Assembly: GCF_010894435.1 (NCBI RefSeq)
Contig: NZ_JAAIXZ010000011.1
Coordinates: 248,001 to 312,000 of the forward strand
Direction: 5' to 3'
Source: Pyxidicoccus trucidator
GTDB lineage: Bacteria; Myxococcota; Myxococcia; Myxococcales; Myxococcaceae
DNA: 64,000 nucleotides
The notes beneath the pieces are model-generated. The model was not told where the DNA came from and made no database searches. It saw only the letters and a list, made by a program, of their open reading frames with translations. This document shows, in pieces, positions 46,293 through 54,862 of this stretch. The position numbers and the translations under genes were made by a program. Within the stretch, counting starts at the first letter, position 1; every line of letters begins with the position of its first letter.

Positions 46293-49200
46293 CCGCCCTC
46301 CTCCGTCATGCGGCGCTCGGTAATCCGGCACACGGCGCGGAAGCCACACGTGCCGCAGTCCTGGGGCCGCGCGGCGAACCGGCCCTCGCGCAGGGTGTTC
46401 ACCAGCGACTCCACCGCGTTGGGCAGGTTGAGGCCGTTCTTCTCCGCCACCTGCGCGCGCACCTCGGGGTCCGTGGACAGCAGCTCGTCCACCTCCTGTG
46501 AGGAGACGACCTCGGACAGGTGGATGGTGGCGCCGGTGCGCAGCGAGAACCACGCCGCCTGCTTCGCCTCGCGGTGGCCGCTCTCGCGCGCCGCGAAGAG
46601 GTACAGCGGGAGCTGGAAGTCCGACGTGAGGAGCTTCTCCTTCAGCGCGCGCTTGTCCAGCCGCCCTGACTTGTAGTCGATGACGCCCACGTCGCCGCCC
46701 GCCATGTCGAGCCGGTCAATCTTCCCCTCGAAGACGATGGCGTCCCCGCCAATCGGGAGGATGACGTTGCGCCATTTGTCATCCTGGGCGGCGGGGCCGA
46801 ACTGCAGCTCGAAGCCCTCCGGCACCAGCTTCTCGAAGGGCAGGCCGCGCCGCTCGTCCACGAGGATGCGCCGGGCCATCGCGCGGGCGCGCTCGTGCGC
46901 CAGCTTCCACAGCTCCCGGTGGCCCACGTGGTGGAACTTCTCGAAGTGCTTGATGGCCGTCTTGAGCGCCCCCTCCAGCACCTCGTCCGGGACTTCCTCC
47001 GGCGCCTTGCCCAGCAGGCCATGCTCCTTGAGCGCCTTGAACACCTCCTCCACCACCTGGTGCCAGAAGGTGCCGCGCCCGCGCGCGTCGAACTCCTCGC
47101 CCGGCTGGTCCGGCTCCGCCACCTTGAGACCGTACGTGAGGAAGCCCTGGAAGCCGCAGTTGCCGAAGCGCGCCAGCGCCGACGCGGACAGCGGGCGGGT
47201 GAGGTCGAAGCGGAACGTCTCGCGCAGGGACTCGCGCAGCGTGTTCGCATCCACCGAGCCCGAGTACGGCCCCGGCTGCCGGTTCGGGTCCCCGAAGAAG
47301 AACAGGCGCTCCATCTCCACCAGCGACAGCTCGCGCGCGCCCGCGTACCAGAGCTCCTTGTCGAACTGGCGCCGCAGCAGCGGGGCCGCCGCGTCCGGCT
47401 CGGTGACGCGCAGCTTCGGCTGCGCCAGCGCCTCCAGCGCCACGCAGCGGCGCAACTCCGCCTCGGTGAGCACCTCGTCCAGCGGCGGAATGGGCGGCAG
47501 CGAGCGCGGCGTCCACTTCAGCGCGGTGAGCCGGCGCACCTCCTCCAGGAACGCGGAGGGCACCTGCTCCTGTCCGCCCGACGCCTCCATGGCGAAGGAC
47601 AGGCTCACCGTCTCCTCGGCGACGGCCAGCGCGCTGGCGAACAGCAACCGGTCCTCGGTGAGGCGCCACGCCGCGCGGTCCTCGAACTCGCCGCCCGTGA
47701 GGCGGAACACGTCGCGGCCCAGGTGCTGGTTGAGCGCCGAGCGCTCCGCGTCCGCCAGCAGCGGAGACGGCGCGTCCCGCCCGGGGAAGCGGCCCTCCGT
47801 CATGCCCGCGAGGAAGAGGTGGCGGAAGGTGCGGCCCGGCAGCTCGGCCACGTCGAGCACCTCCACCGCGGCGCTCCGGGGCCCCCGGGGCGGCAGGTGG
47901 GCGTCCGCCATGGCATCGCGCAGCCACCGGCCGAAGGTGCGCCGACGCAGCTTCGGTCCGCCCCCCACGGCCTTCATCATCCGCAGCAGCCCCTGCACGC
48001 GCTGGCGGAGCGCCTCGCGCGCGGCCTCGTCGCGCGCCCGGGCATCCACCGCCCGGGCCCCCAGGCCGCCTTCCTCGCGCGGCTCCAGCGGCCCTTCGGT
48101 GTCCACCAGGCCCAGCCGCTCCACCGCGTGCCACCATGCGGTGAGCAGCTCCTCGGCGGTGCCCTCCTCGGGGATGCGGCGGCAGAAGTCCACCAGCAGC
48201 ATGCAGCGCTCGCGCAGCACCTGCACGGCGTGGACGCGGTTGCCGGCCTCCTTCTTCTGCGCGCCATAGAGCGCGAGCAGCCGCCGGGCCAGCCCGTCCA
48301 GGCGCACGTCATACGCGCCACGGTTCCGGTGCGCGCCCAGCCGGTCATCCCGCACGGCGGCGAGGGCGAAGAGGCTCGCGGGCGCGTCCGGGCCGCCGCG
48401 TGACAGCGTGGGGGCATAGCGGCTGCCCACCAGCTCCGCCACGCGCTCGGCGGGAAAACCATCCTCCACCAGCGTGGGCAAATCCAACGCCAGGCGCACC
48501 GGGCCGGCCAGGGCCAGCGGCTCGCCCCAGGGCAGGCGCACCGGCACGCCCAGCTCGCCCAGCGTCTCCGCGAGCCACCCGGCCTCCGGCCCCAGCTCCC
48601 TCAGGGCGATGACGATGTCCCCGGGCGAGGCCCCCTCGGCGATGAGCCGCCGCACGTCGCGGGCGACGAGGCGCGCCTCCTCGCGGGCCGTGGCCGCGCT
48701 CCACATGCGCAGGGCGGGCACCGCGTCCTTCAGCACGTCGCGCGGGGCGTTCGGCGAGAAGAGGTGGCGGCCCAGGTCGATGAGGGGCCGGCCCTCGAAG
48801 GTGACGTCCGCCTTGAAGAGGTCCACGTGCGGCATCGTCTCGCCGCGGTTCTCGAAGGCGCGGAAGAGGGACGCCAGCGCCGCGTCCGCCACCGGCGAGC
48901 CGCCCACCGGCGTCTCCACCCGCAGCGTCACCCGGCGCGACTCGCACGCCGCCGCCAGCGCCAGCAGCAGCTCCAGTCCGGAGGGCCGCACGTCGTAGAT
49001 GCCATGCAGCACGAGCGCGCCCACGCCCTCCCAGCCCACCGGCCACGCGCCCCGGCCCAGGGCCTCGCGGGCACCGCGCATGATGTCCTCGCGGTCCGCC
49101 AGCCCCAGCTCCGCCATCTTCTGCTCGTAGAGGTGGTACAGGCGGGCGAGCACCCGTCCCCTCTTCTGCCTGTCCGCCGGCAGCACCTCCACGGCGTCCT

Positions 49201-49528
49201 GCAGCTCGCGCGCGGTGAGGCGGCCGGCCTTCAAGTCCAGCACCACCTCCAGCGCGGCGCGCGCGAAGGCGGGCTCACGGACGTACTCGCCGAACGGAGT
49301 GGGCCCCAGGGCCTGCCCCAGCGAGGCCACCACCGCTCGCGCGGCCACCGCCGGGCACGGGCGCCGGTTCAGCTCGCGCGCGCCGCCCAGGCCCTGCAGC
49401 AGCTCGTCCCAGGTGAGCAGGTGCGTGCCCACCGCCAGGCCGCCCGCCTCCCCCAGGGCCCGCAGCGCGGCCTGTCGCCGGCCGGCATCGGGGAACACGT
49501 GGAGGGTGCGGCCAGGACGGGGGGGCAT
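46289..49528 (-). CDS. addB: AddB-type nuclease subunit (PD-(D/E)XK, Fe-S)
   Basis: This is the AddA partner of 1079 residues. The N-terminal part is a helicase-like fold with no intact Walker A (VFPDAGRRQAAL), as in several AddB proteins. The C-terminal nuclease has an intact RecB motif (GKIDRLD...VIDYKSG). The four cysteines that clasp the nuclease with a 4Fe-4S cluster are visible: Cys791 in FGNCGFQ, and Cys1058-x2-Cys1061-x5-Cys1067 at the C-terminus. This subunit should therefore supply the cutting activity of the complex. It is the first gene of the addB-addA pair. Confidence 0.9.
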   Translation of the reverse strand: MPPRPGRTLHVFPDAGRRQAALRALGEAGGLAVGTHLLTWDELLQGLGGARELNRRPCPAVAARAVVASLGQALGPTPFGEYVREPAFARAALEVVLDLKAGRLTARELQDAVEVLPADRQKRGRVLARLYHLYEQKMAELGLADREDIMRGAREALGRGAWPVGWEGVGALVLHGIYDVRPSGLELLLALAAACESRRVTLRVETPVGGSPVADAALASLFRAFENRGETMPHVDLFKADVTFEGRPLIDLGRHLFSPNAPRDVLKDAVPALRMWSAATAREEARLVARDVRRLIAEGASPGDIVIALRELGPEAGWLAETLGELGVPVRLPWGEPLALAGPVRLALDLPTLVEDGFPAERVAELVGSRYAPTLSRGGPDAPASLFALAAVRDDRLGAHRNRGAYDVRLDGLARRLLALYGAQKKEAGNRVHAVQVLRERCMLLVDFCRRIPEEGTAEELLTAWWHAVERLGLVDTEGPLEPREEGGLGARAVDARARDEAAREALRQRVQGLLRMMKAVGGGPKLRRRTFGRWLRDAMADAHLPPRGPRSAAVEVLDVAELPGRTFRHLFLAGMTEGRFPGRDAPSPLLADAERSALNQHLGRDVFRLTGGEFEDRAAWRLTEDRLLFASALAVAEETVSLSFAMEASGGQEQVPSAFLEEVRRLTALKWTPRSLPPIPPLDEVLTEAELRRCVALEALAQPKLRVTEPDAAAPLLRRQFDKELWYAGARELSLVEMERLFFFGDPNRQPGPYSGSVDANTLRESLRETFRFDLTRPLSASALARFGNCGFQGFLTYGLKVAEPDQPGEEFDARGRGTFWHQVVEEVFKALKEHGLLGKAPEEVPDEVLEGALKTAIKHFEKFHHVGHRELWKLAHERARAMARRILVDERRGLPFEKLVPEGFELQFGPAAQDDKWRNVILPIGGDAIVFEGKIDRLDMAGGDVGVIDYKSGRLDKRALKEKLLTSDFQLPLYLFAARESGHREAKQAAWFSLRTGATIHLSEVVSSQEVDELLSTDPEVRAQVAEKNGLNLPNAVESLVNTLREGRFAARPQDCGTCGFRAVCRITERRMTEEGG

Positions 49529-49780
49529 TCGGGAGCGGATTGTAGAACGACCGGGCGGGTGGCTTTCATGCTCGTTTACGAGCCCGCCGCCCAGGTCCTC
49601 TCAACGCTCGCCCGCCTGCCCTGCCTGGGAAGGGAGACTTCCCGGGCTTCGCAGAGGACGTTCTCCATGGAGGCCGCGACGCCGCCGTTGTTCAGCGCGT
49701 CGATGGCCGCGCGAATCGCATCGCCGTCACTCGAGCGGTCGATGAGGTCCTCGTCGAAGGTGTTCGCATCCGGCCGGGAC
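49529..49780. other. Gap with possible gene remnant
   Basis: The 252 bp between addB and the GNAT gene contain, on the minus strand, an open stretch of about 70 codons (49576 to about 49790) with protein-like acidic composition (NTFDEDLIDRSSDGDAI onward, ending TWAAGS). It has no start codon of its own because it enters from the 3' end of the GNAT gene in another frame. It may be a decayed gene or 3' end. No regulatory motif stands out. Confidence 0.35.
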
Positions 49781-50569
49781 TCACGGGTGGGCGGGGGCCG
49801 CGGCGTCGACGTAGAACAGCATCCGGGTGATGAACCGGAAGCCGACGCGCTCGTAGAGGCGGCCGGCCTCCTCGGTGATGGTGCTGAGGAAGAGCACCTC
49901 CACCCCTCGCGCGAAGGCCTCTTCGGCCGCGCGGGAGACCACGGCGGCGCCAATGCCCCGGCCCCGCCACTCCTGGAGCGTCGCCACGCCCGCGAGCTCC
50001 GAGGTGCCGTCATGGGGCGGAGTCACCAGCCCGCCCGACACCGGGTGCCCCTCCATCCTCGCCAGGAACGCGCGGCCGTCCTTGAGGTCGGCGAGGGTCT
50101 TCGAGACCTCCTCGTCGCTCACCACGGGAGTCGTCCCCGGGTTGAAGCCCTGCTGCGTGGTGGCGCAGAACTCGCGAACCTCCTCGCGGGGTGACTCCGG
50201 CGAGAGCACCGAGACGGTGAGCCCCTGGGGCGCCGGGAAGGGGACGTAGGTGTCCCGCGTGCAGACCATCAGCCGGGCCTCGGCCTCCTGCTTGTAGCCG
50301 GCGTCGCGCAGCCGGCCGGACAGCTCGGGGGCCAGCTCGTCGACGTATTCGAAGCGGGGCACGCGATTCCGGGCCTCGAACTCCGAGCGGAGCTTCCGGA
50401 GGGCCTCGCGCGTGTCCCCCGTCACCGGCCCGTCGGGGATGGCGTAGTTCAGGTAGACCATCGCATCGAACGGGTGGAAGAAGGCCGTGAAGGGCGGCAC
50501 GTGGACGGACGTGTACCGCTCACTCGCGGCGTGGCGCATGGAAGCCTGAAGGCGTTCGACGAGGCTCAT
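49781..50569 (-). CDS. GNAT-family N-acetyltransferase
   Basis: This 262-residue acetyl-CoA-dependent transferase has an N-terminal half that is a degenerate GNAT-like fold. The C-terminal GNAT domain has the acetyl-CoA loop QEWRGRGIG in motif A (about residue 197) and the AGRLYERVGF motif B helix near 238. The substrate is unknown. The ATG at 50569 overlaps the stop of the upstream GNAT gene by 4 bp (ATGA), so the two are coupled. Confidence 0.85.
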   Translation of the reverse strand: MSLVERLQASMRHAASERYTSVHVPPFTAFFHPFDAMVYLNYAIPDGPVTGDTREALRKLRSEFEARNRVPRFEYVDELAPELSGRLRDAGYKQEAEARLMVCTRDTYVPFPAPQGLTVSVLSPESPREEVREFCATTQQGFNPGTTPVVSDEEVSKTLADLKDGRAFLARMEGHPVSGGLVTPPHDGTSELAGVATLQEWRGRGIGAAVVSRAAEEAFARGVEVLFLSTITEEAGRLYERVGFRFITRMLFYVDAAAPAHP

Positions 50570-51426
50570 GGGCGCGCACCGTAGCAGGCGTCGAGGCGCG
50601 TGAAGGAATGGACGAACTCCAATTGGGAGAGCGTCGGGTACGAGAACCCCGCGCCGAGGAAGAACCGGTCAACCAGCCCCTCCGGGACGATGGCACTCAC
50701 CGCCAGCGGCTTGCCCGGCCAGGCGGCGGCCAGCGCACGGAGCAGCCTGCGTCCGGCGCCCTGGCCCCGCGCTTCTGGCGCCACGGCCAGCGCACGCACC
50801 GCGAGCGTCGGCGCGGAGACGTCCCCGAGCACCGCCACGGCCGGCCCGAGCCGGAACGCGCGCGCGGGCAGCGCCAGCCCCGCCACCGTGGCCGGCGCCA
50901 GCTGCCAGGGCAGGTCGTCCGGGAGCAGCCGCGCGCAGGCCAGCGGCTCCACCTCCTCCAGCGCGGCCGGCTCCGCCGACGGAGTCCCCACGAAGCCCAC
51001 CAGCCTTCGCACGCGCTGGAAGCCCAGGCGCTCGTAGAGCTTCACCGCGGGGGCGTTCTGCTCGATGACCTCCAGCACCATCCGCGTGTCCCCACGGACG
51101 CGGGCCTCCTCCAGCAGCGGCAGCAACATGCCGGCCCCCAGCTTGCGGTTGCGGTGCGAGGGCACGATGCCCATGCCGGCGACGCGGCTCACCCTGCCCC
51201 GCCGGGCCATCAGCACCAGACCCACCGGCTCGCCCTCCACCCGCGCGACTCGGCTTTCCGTCAGGGAGATGTGCTCGCTCCGCACGCGCGCGTCGAACAG
51301 CGCCGGCGCGTCGGGGATGGTGACGAAGTACCCCTCGAACGAGCGGGCAAAGAGCGTGGAGAGAGAGCGAAGCGACAGGTCCGAGGCGGGCGTGAGTTCC
51401 ATGCGGTCTGACCAGGTGGGAGACAT
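50566..51426 (-). CDS. Tandem-domain GNAT acetyltransferase
   Basis: This 286-residue protein contains two GNAT folds. The first (about 10-155) has the acetyl-CoA loop HRNRKLGAGM and PAVKLYERLGFQRV. The second (about 165-285) has the loop PEARGQGAGRRLL. This two-lobe layout is like mycothiol-synthase or aminoglycoside-type double GNATs. Substrate unknown. The ATG at 51426 or 51402 are both possible; the further upstream start is less likely. It is translationally linked to the next GNAT gene. Confidence 0.82.
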   Translation of the reverse strand: MSPTWSDRMELTPASDLSLRSLSTLFARSFEGYFVTIPDAPALFDARVRSEHISLTESRVARVEGEPVGLVLMARRGRVSRVAGMGIVPSHRNRKLGAGMLLPLLEEARVRGDTRMVLEVIEQNAPAVKLYERLGFQRVRRLVGFVGTPSAEPAALEEVEPLACARLLPDDLPWQLAPATVAGLALPARAFRLGPAVAVLGDVSAPTLAVRALAVAPEARGQGAGRRLLRALAAAWPGKPLAVSAIVPEGLVDRFFLGAGFSYPTLSQLEFVHSFTRLDACYGARP

Positions 51427-51483
51427 CCCGTCTCTAGCAAATCCCCTGGCCCACGCGAGCCGCCATGGCACACCGACAGGCCG

Positions 51484-52428
51484 TCAGGCCTCGGAGCGGC
51501 GCGCGCCCACCCGTTCCCACGGAGGCGTGCCCGCATACCGCTCCGCCAGGAAGGAGACGAAGGCCTTCACCTTCGACGGCACCAGTCGCCCTGGTGGGTG
51601 GACGGCGAAGATGCCGGTGTCGGGCACCGACCAGCCTTCGAGCAACCGGACCAGCCTCCCGGCGCGCAGGTCCTCCGCGATGAGGAACGTGGCCAGCACG
51701 GTGACGCCGCAGCCGCCCACGGCCGCCAGCCGGAGCGCCTCGGCATTGTCCGCGACCAGCACCGCGCGGCCACGCGCCGCGACCCGCTCGTCTCCCCGCT
51801 GGAGGTGCCACACGTTCCCCTCCGAGAGGGGGCTGAAGTAGAGGCACGCGTGGTGGGACAGGTCCTCGGGCTTCGTGAGCGGCCTGCGGCCTCGCAGATA
51901 GCCGGGCGCCGCGCAGAGGATGCGGTGGTTGGTGGCGAGCCGGCGGACCACGAGGCTGGAGTCCGTCAGCGCGCCGATGCGGATGGCCACATCGAAGCCC
52001 TCCTGCACGAGGTCCACGTACCGGTCCATGAACGAGAGCTCCAGCCCGATGCGCGGGTAGCGACGCATGAACTCCGGCAGCAGCGGCGCCACCTGGAGCT
52101 GCCCGAACAGGTTCGGCACGGCCACGCGCAGCCGGCCCCGAGGCTCCCCCGCCAGCCCGGAGACGAGCGCCTCCGCGTCCTCCACCCGGGTGAGCACGTC
52201 GGCACAGCGCTCCAGATAGAGCGTCCCCGCCTCCGTGAGCGACACATGGCGCGTGGTCCGTCGCAGGAGCGCGGTGCCCAGCGCGTCCTCCAGGCGGGCG
52301 ATGCGCCGGCTCAGCGCGGAAGCACTGATGCCGAGCTCCCGCGCCGCGTCCGCGAAGCTCAAGACGCGCGCCACCGCGGTGAAGCTGAGCATGTCCTCCA
52401 GCCGGTCCCTCAACGCCAGACGCTCCAT
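51484..52428 (-). CDS. LysR-family transcriptional regulator
   Basis: This 314-residue protein has an N-terminal winged helix-turn-helix (about residues 12-70, SFADAARELGISASALSRRIARLEDALG) and a LysR substrate-binding domain (about 95-300) with the typical RLRVAVPNLFG opening and the YVDLVQEGFDVAIRIG stretch of the CrgA/DhcR-like subgroup. Its inducer is unknown. It is divergent from the SMP-30-like gene, the usual arrangement for a LysR target, with two palindromes between them. Confidence 0.93.
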   Translation of the reverse strand: MERLALRDRLEDMLSFTAVARVLSFADAARELGISASALSRRIARLEDALGTALLRRTTRHVSLTEAGTLYLERCADVLTRVEDAEALVSGLAGEPRGRLRVAVPNLFGQLQVAPLLPEFMRRYPRIGLELSFMDRYVDLVQEGFDVAIRIGALTDSSLVVRRLATNHRILCAAPGYLRGRRPLTKPEDLSHHACLYFSPLSEGNVWHLQRGDERVAARGRAVLVADNAEALRLAAVGGCGVTVLATFLIAEDLRAGRLVRLLEGWSVPDTGIFAVHPPGRLVPSKVKAFVSFLAERYAGTPPWERVGARRSEA

Positions 52429-52447
52429 GCCGCGCTCCTTCCGATTG

Positions 52448-52462
52448 TTGCACGCGACGCAA
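52448..52462. promoter_or_regulatory. LysR-type operator candidate (TTGC-N7-GCAA)
   Basis: A perfect 4-bp inverted repeat with 7-bp spacer, containing the T-N11-A core typical of LysR boxes, lies 20 bp upstream of the LysR start in the 235-bp divergent region. Confidence 0.45.
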
Positions 52463-52512
52463 GAGTCTAATGCAGCGCTCCCCGATGATGCGGCGGAAGC
52501 CGTGGGCTACTT

Positions 52513-52523
52513 GTGCATTGCAC
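52513..52523. promoter_or_regulatory. Palindrome GTGCA-T-TGCAC in divergent region
   Basis: A perfect 11-bp palindrome lies in the middle of the LysR/SMP-30-like intergenic region, about 140 bp before the SMP-30-like ATG. It may be a second regulator contact or an unrelated operator. Confidence 0.35.
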
Positions 52524-52663
52524 GCATCGACAACGCGAGGGCCGGCCGCGGAGTGGACGGCGGGTACGCCATCGCCTGCCACCGAGCCTGGAGCTTCGAG
52601 CCTCTGCCCGACTCCGAGCCTCGCCTCAAACGCTGACTCGCGGCATCGACAAGGACCTACACC

Positions 52664-53677
52664 ATGAAACACCTACAATTGACCGCCACCCTGCTTGCGA
52701 GCCTTCTCGCCCTTCTCCCGATGAGCCTGGGAGCCACCCCGGTGGAAGCACGCCACGAGCGCCTGCCCCTGCCCATGGGCTTCGCGTATCCCAATGGCAT
52801 CGCCCACGCGGAGGACGGAACGCTCTTCGTCGGCTCGGTCTCGACTGGCCGCATCCTGCGCCGGCCGCCGGGAGGCGACTGGACGGTGCTGTTCCCCGGC
52901 TCGGAGGACGTGTTCTCCGTGACGAGCCTCCGGCTGGATGTGCCGCGTGGACTGCTGTGGGGCACCTCGCCGGACGTCATGGGCCTGCTGCGCCCCGATG
53001 GAACTCTGGGCCGGCGCACGCCCCGGCTCTTCTCCGTGGAGGTGAGTACCGGAGAGGTGCGGAAGCTTGTCCCCTTGCCGGAGGGGGGCCTGGGCAACGA
53101 CCTCACCGTCGCGCCGGATGGGGGCCTGTACGTGACGGACAGCAACCGGGCCGCCGTGCTCCACCTGCGCCCTGGAGGGGAGCGGCTGGAGACATATGTC
53201 TCCGATGCACGCTTCCAGGCGAAGGGCTCGGGCATGGCCAACATCGGCCCCGCGGGCATCGCGTTGGCGCCGGACGGGCGGACGCTCGCGGTCAACACCT
53301 TCGGGCCGGGGCGACTCTTTCTCGTCCGCGCGAGTGGACCCGGCGCGGCACCCACGGTGAGCGAGGTGGAGCTGCCGCGCCGCCTGGAGAACCCGGATGG
53401 GATGCGCTTCGCTCCGGATGGACGGCTGCTCGTGCTGGAGGGGGCGACGAACAGTGGGAATGGACGCGTGGTCCGCATCGACGTGCTCGGGAAGGCGTCC
53501 GGGCCCAGGGCCATCGAGGTGCTCGCCTCCGGCATGGAGTCCCCCGTCAACCTCACGGTGGCGAAGGATGGCCGGGTGTGGGTCACCGAGGCACGGCTGC
53601 GCGACCGGCTGCTGCGAGGCACGGCGGCGAAGGTGCCAGACGCGTTCTGGGTGACGGCACTGCCCGCCAGGGAGTGA
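52664..53677 (+). CDS. SMP-30/gluconolactonase-like beta-propeller, exported
   Basis: This 337-residue protein has a signal peptide at about residues 1-24. The rest is a six-bladed beta-propeller of the SMP-30/strictosidine-synthase type: repeated blade motifs such as GIAHAEDGTLFVGSV, LTVAPDGGLYVTDS, GIALAPDGRTLAVN, GMRFAPDGRLLVLEG and LTVAKDGRVWVTEA. It may hydrolyse a lactone or ester outside the cytoplasm, but the metal ligands cannot be assigned by eye. It is divergent from the LysR gene and is probably its target. Confidence 0.85.
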   Translation: MKHLQLTATLLASLLALLPMSLGATPVEARHERLPLPMGFAYPNGIAHAEDGTLFVGSVSTGRILRRPPGGDWTVLFPGSEDVFSVTSLRLDVPRGLLWGTSPDVMGLLRPDGTLGRRTPRLFSVEVSTGEVRKLVPLPEGGLGNDLTVAPDGGLYVTDSNRAAVLHLRPGGERLETYVSDARFQAKGSGMANIGPAGIALAPDGRTLAVNTFGPGRLFLVRASGPGAAPTVSEVELPRRLENPDGMRFAPDGRLLVLEGATNSGNGRVVRIDVLGKASGPRAIEVLASGMESPVNLTVAKDGRVWVTEARLRDRLLRGTAAKVPDAFWVTALPARE

Positions 53678-53869
53678 GCAACGGGACGCACAAAACCCAT
53701 CGGAGCGCATCGGCCCGCGAAGGCCCCTCGCCTTCCGGGACGCGTCGCCATTCGAGCATGAGTAGACCGCACACGGTTCGCGTGCAGGGCGTGAGTGCAC
53801 CACCGGCGCTTCAATACCGGCAAGAGGACTGGGCGCCGCCGCGAGGTTGCCGGACGCCCCGGATGAGGG

Positions 53870-54544
53870 CTCCTTCGCGCCTGGAGGTGGCGTGCCTGTG
53901 CCTCGTGGCCCGGAGCCTTCCGCACGCGCCAGGGCGCGCCAGAGAGCATCGGCCGAGGACTGCACTTCGACTTCACCCACCCTGGCGCCCTGCCGGGCCG
54001 CGCGCGCCAGCTCCAACAGCGTGCCCCACACCAGCCCCTCGCCCACCAGGCTGCAGCCCGGTGTCAGCACTCCCTCCTTCTCGCCCTTCTCCAGCACCTC
54101 GCGCACCAGTGCGCGGGTGGCTCCTCCGTTCGACTGTGGCAGGAGAGCACCCGGAATCCGGGGCCCGGGGGCAGGGGCGGACTGCGCCCCATACTCATGC
54201 GCATGCCAGTGCAGGAAGGTGAAGCCGAAGAGGTCCGGATGCCGCAGCGCCCACCCGACCAGTTCCCACCAGAAGGCGTAGAAGGCCCGGCCGAAGTCCA
54301 CGCCCGGCTGCACATGCTTCATGAAGAAGGCGACGTCGGCCCGGTAGCTGAGTTCCCTCTCGGCGTAGTCGCGCACGGCCAGCGCCAGGCCCTGCTTGCT
54401 GCCGTAGTGCCGGTACAGCGTGCCCACCGAGAAGCGCATGGCCCGCGCCAGCTCGCAGGCCTGCACGTTGTCGTAGCCCCGCCGCGCCAGCAGCGCCGCC
54501 GCCGCGTACATGGCCTCGGCGTGCATCATCTCCAGAATCCACAT
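53870..54544 (-). CDS. TetR-family regulator without an in-frame stop
   Basis: The N-terminal HTH (about residues 8-55: AAALLARRGYDNVQACELARAMRFSVGTLYRHYGSK) and a helical ligand domain to about residue 215 are typical of TetR. The coordinates given here end where homology-like sequence stops; the frame itself has no stop until 52673, running antisense through the whole SMP-30-like gene (623 codons). The tail past about residue 225 is Pro/Arg/Gly-rich with no domain. The gene has probably lost its stop by mutation or frameshift; a one-base shift would end at a TGA around 53811-53813. A GAACGTTC-centred palindrome lies 37 bp upstream. Confidence 0.6.
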
Positions 54545-54580
54545 CCCCTGCCCCTCCCCGCCCCCAGACGGCTGCCGGCC

Positions 54581-54598
54581 GGAATGAACGTTCCTTCC
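54581..54598. promoter_or_regulatory. TetR-type operator candidate
   Basis: An 18-bp near-perfect palindrome (16 of 18 positions symmetrical, centred on GAACGTTC) sits 37 bp before the TetR start. This is the expected position and shape for an autoregulatory TetR operator. Confidence 0.6.
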
Positions 54599-54719
54599 GC
54601 CAGTACCTGTCTACCGGGAGGGTCTGACATGGGCCGAGCGCACGACCGTGGAGCAACAGCCCCACTTCGGACAGCCAGGCGGTGGGACTCCGTTCGACAT
54701 CGCTGGGGAAATGGCGTCA

Positions 54720-54862
54720 GGCAGGCTTCGCGGCACCGTGGGGACACTTCCACGTCTGGAATCAAGCGGCCGGGATGTCACCGCCCGCTCGCGGCACCGT
54801 GGGACGCAACGGCGTTCGGAGTCAGGCGGCCTGGATGTCGCCGCTTGCTCGCGGCACCGTGA
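54720..54862. repeat. 60-bp tandem repeat at cyclase 3' end
   Basis: The element GCGGCACCGT starts at 54730, 54791 and 54851 (spacing 61 and 60 bp). The last copy codes for the C-terminal residues of the adenylyl cyclase; the others lie beyond its stop. Each intervening unit carries GGATGTC and a CGGC-rich segment, so the units are duplicated copies of the gene's 3' end. Confidence 0.75.

Noticed and set aside
43056-46676. Open frame of 1206 codons on the plus strand opposite addA
   Set aside because: It is the antisense shadow of addA. The translated product is Arg/His/Gln-rich low-complexity, with no domain, and the minus strand has a perfect helicase motif set.
46676-48403. Plus-strand Ser/Arg-rich frames opposite addB
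   Set aside because: Shadow frames; composition unlike any protein in the window.
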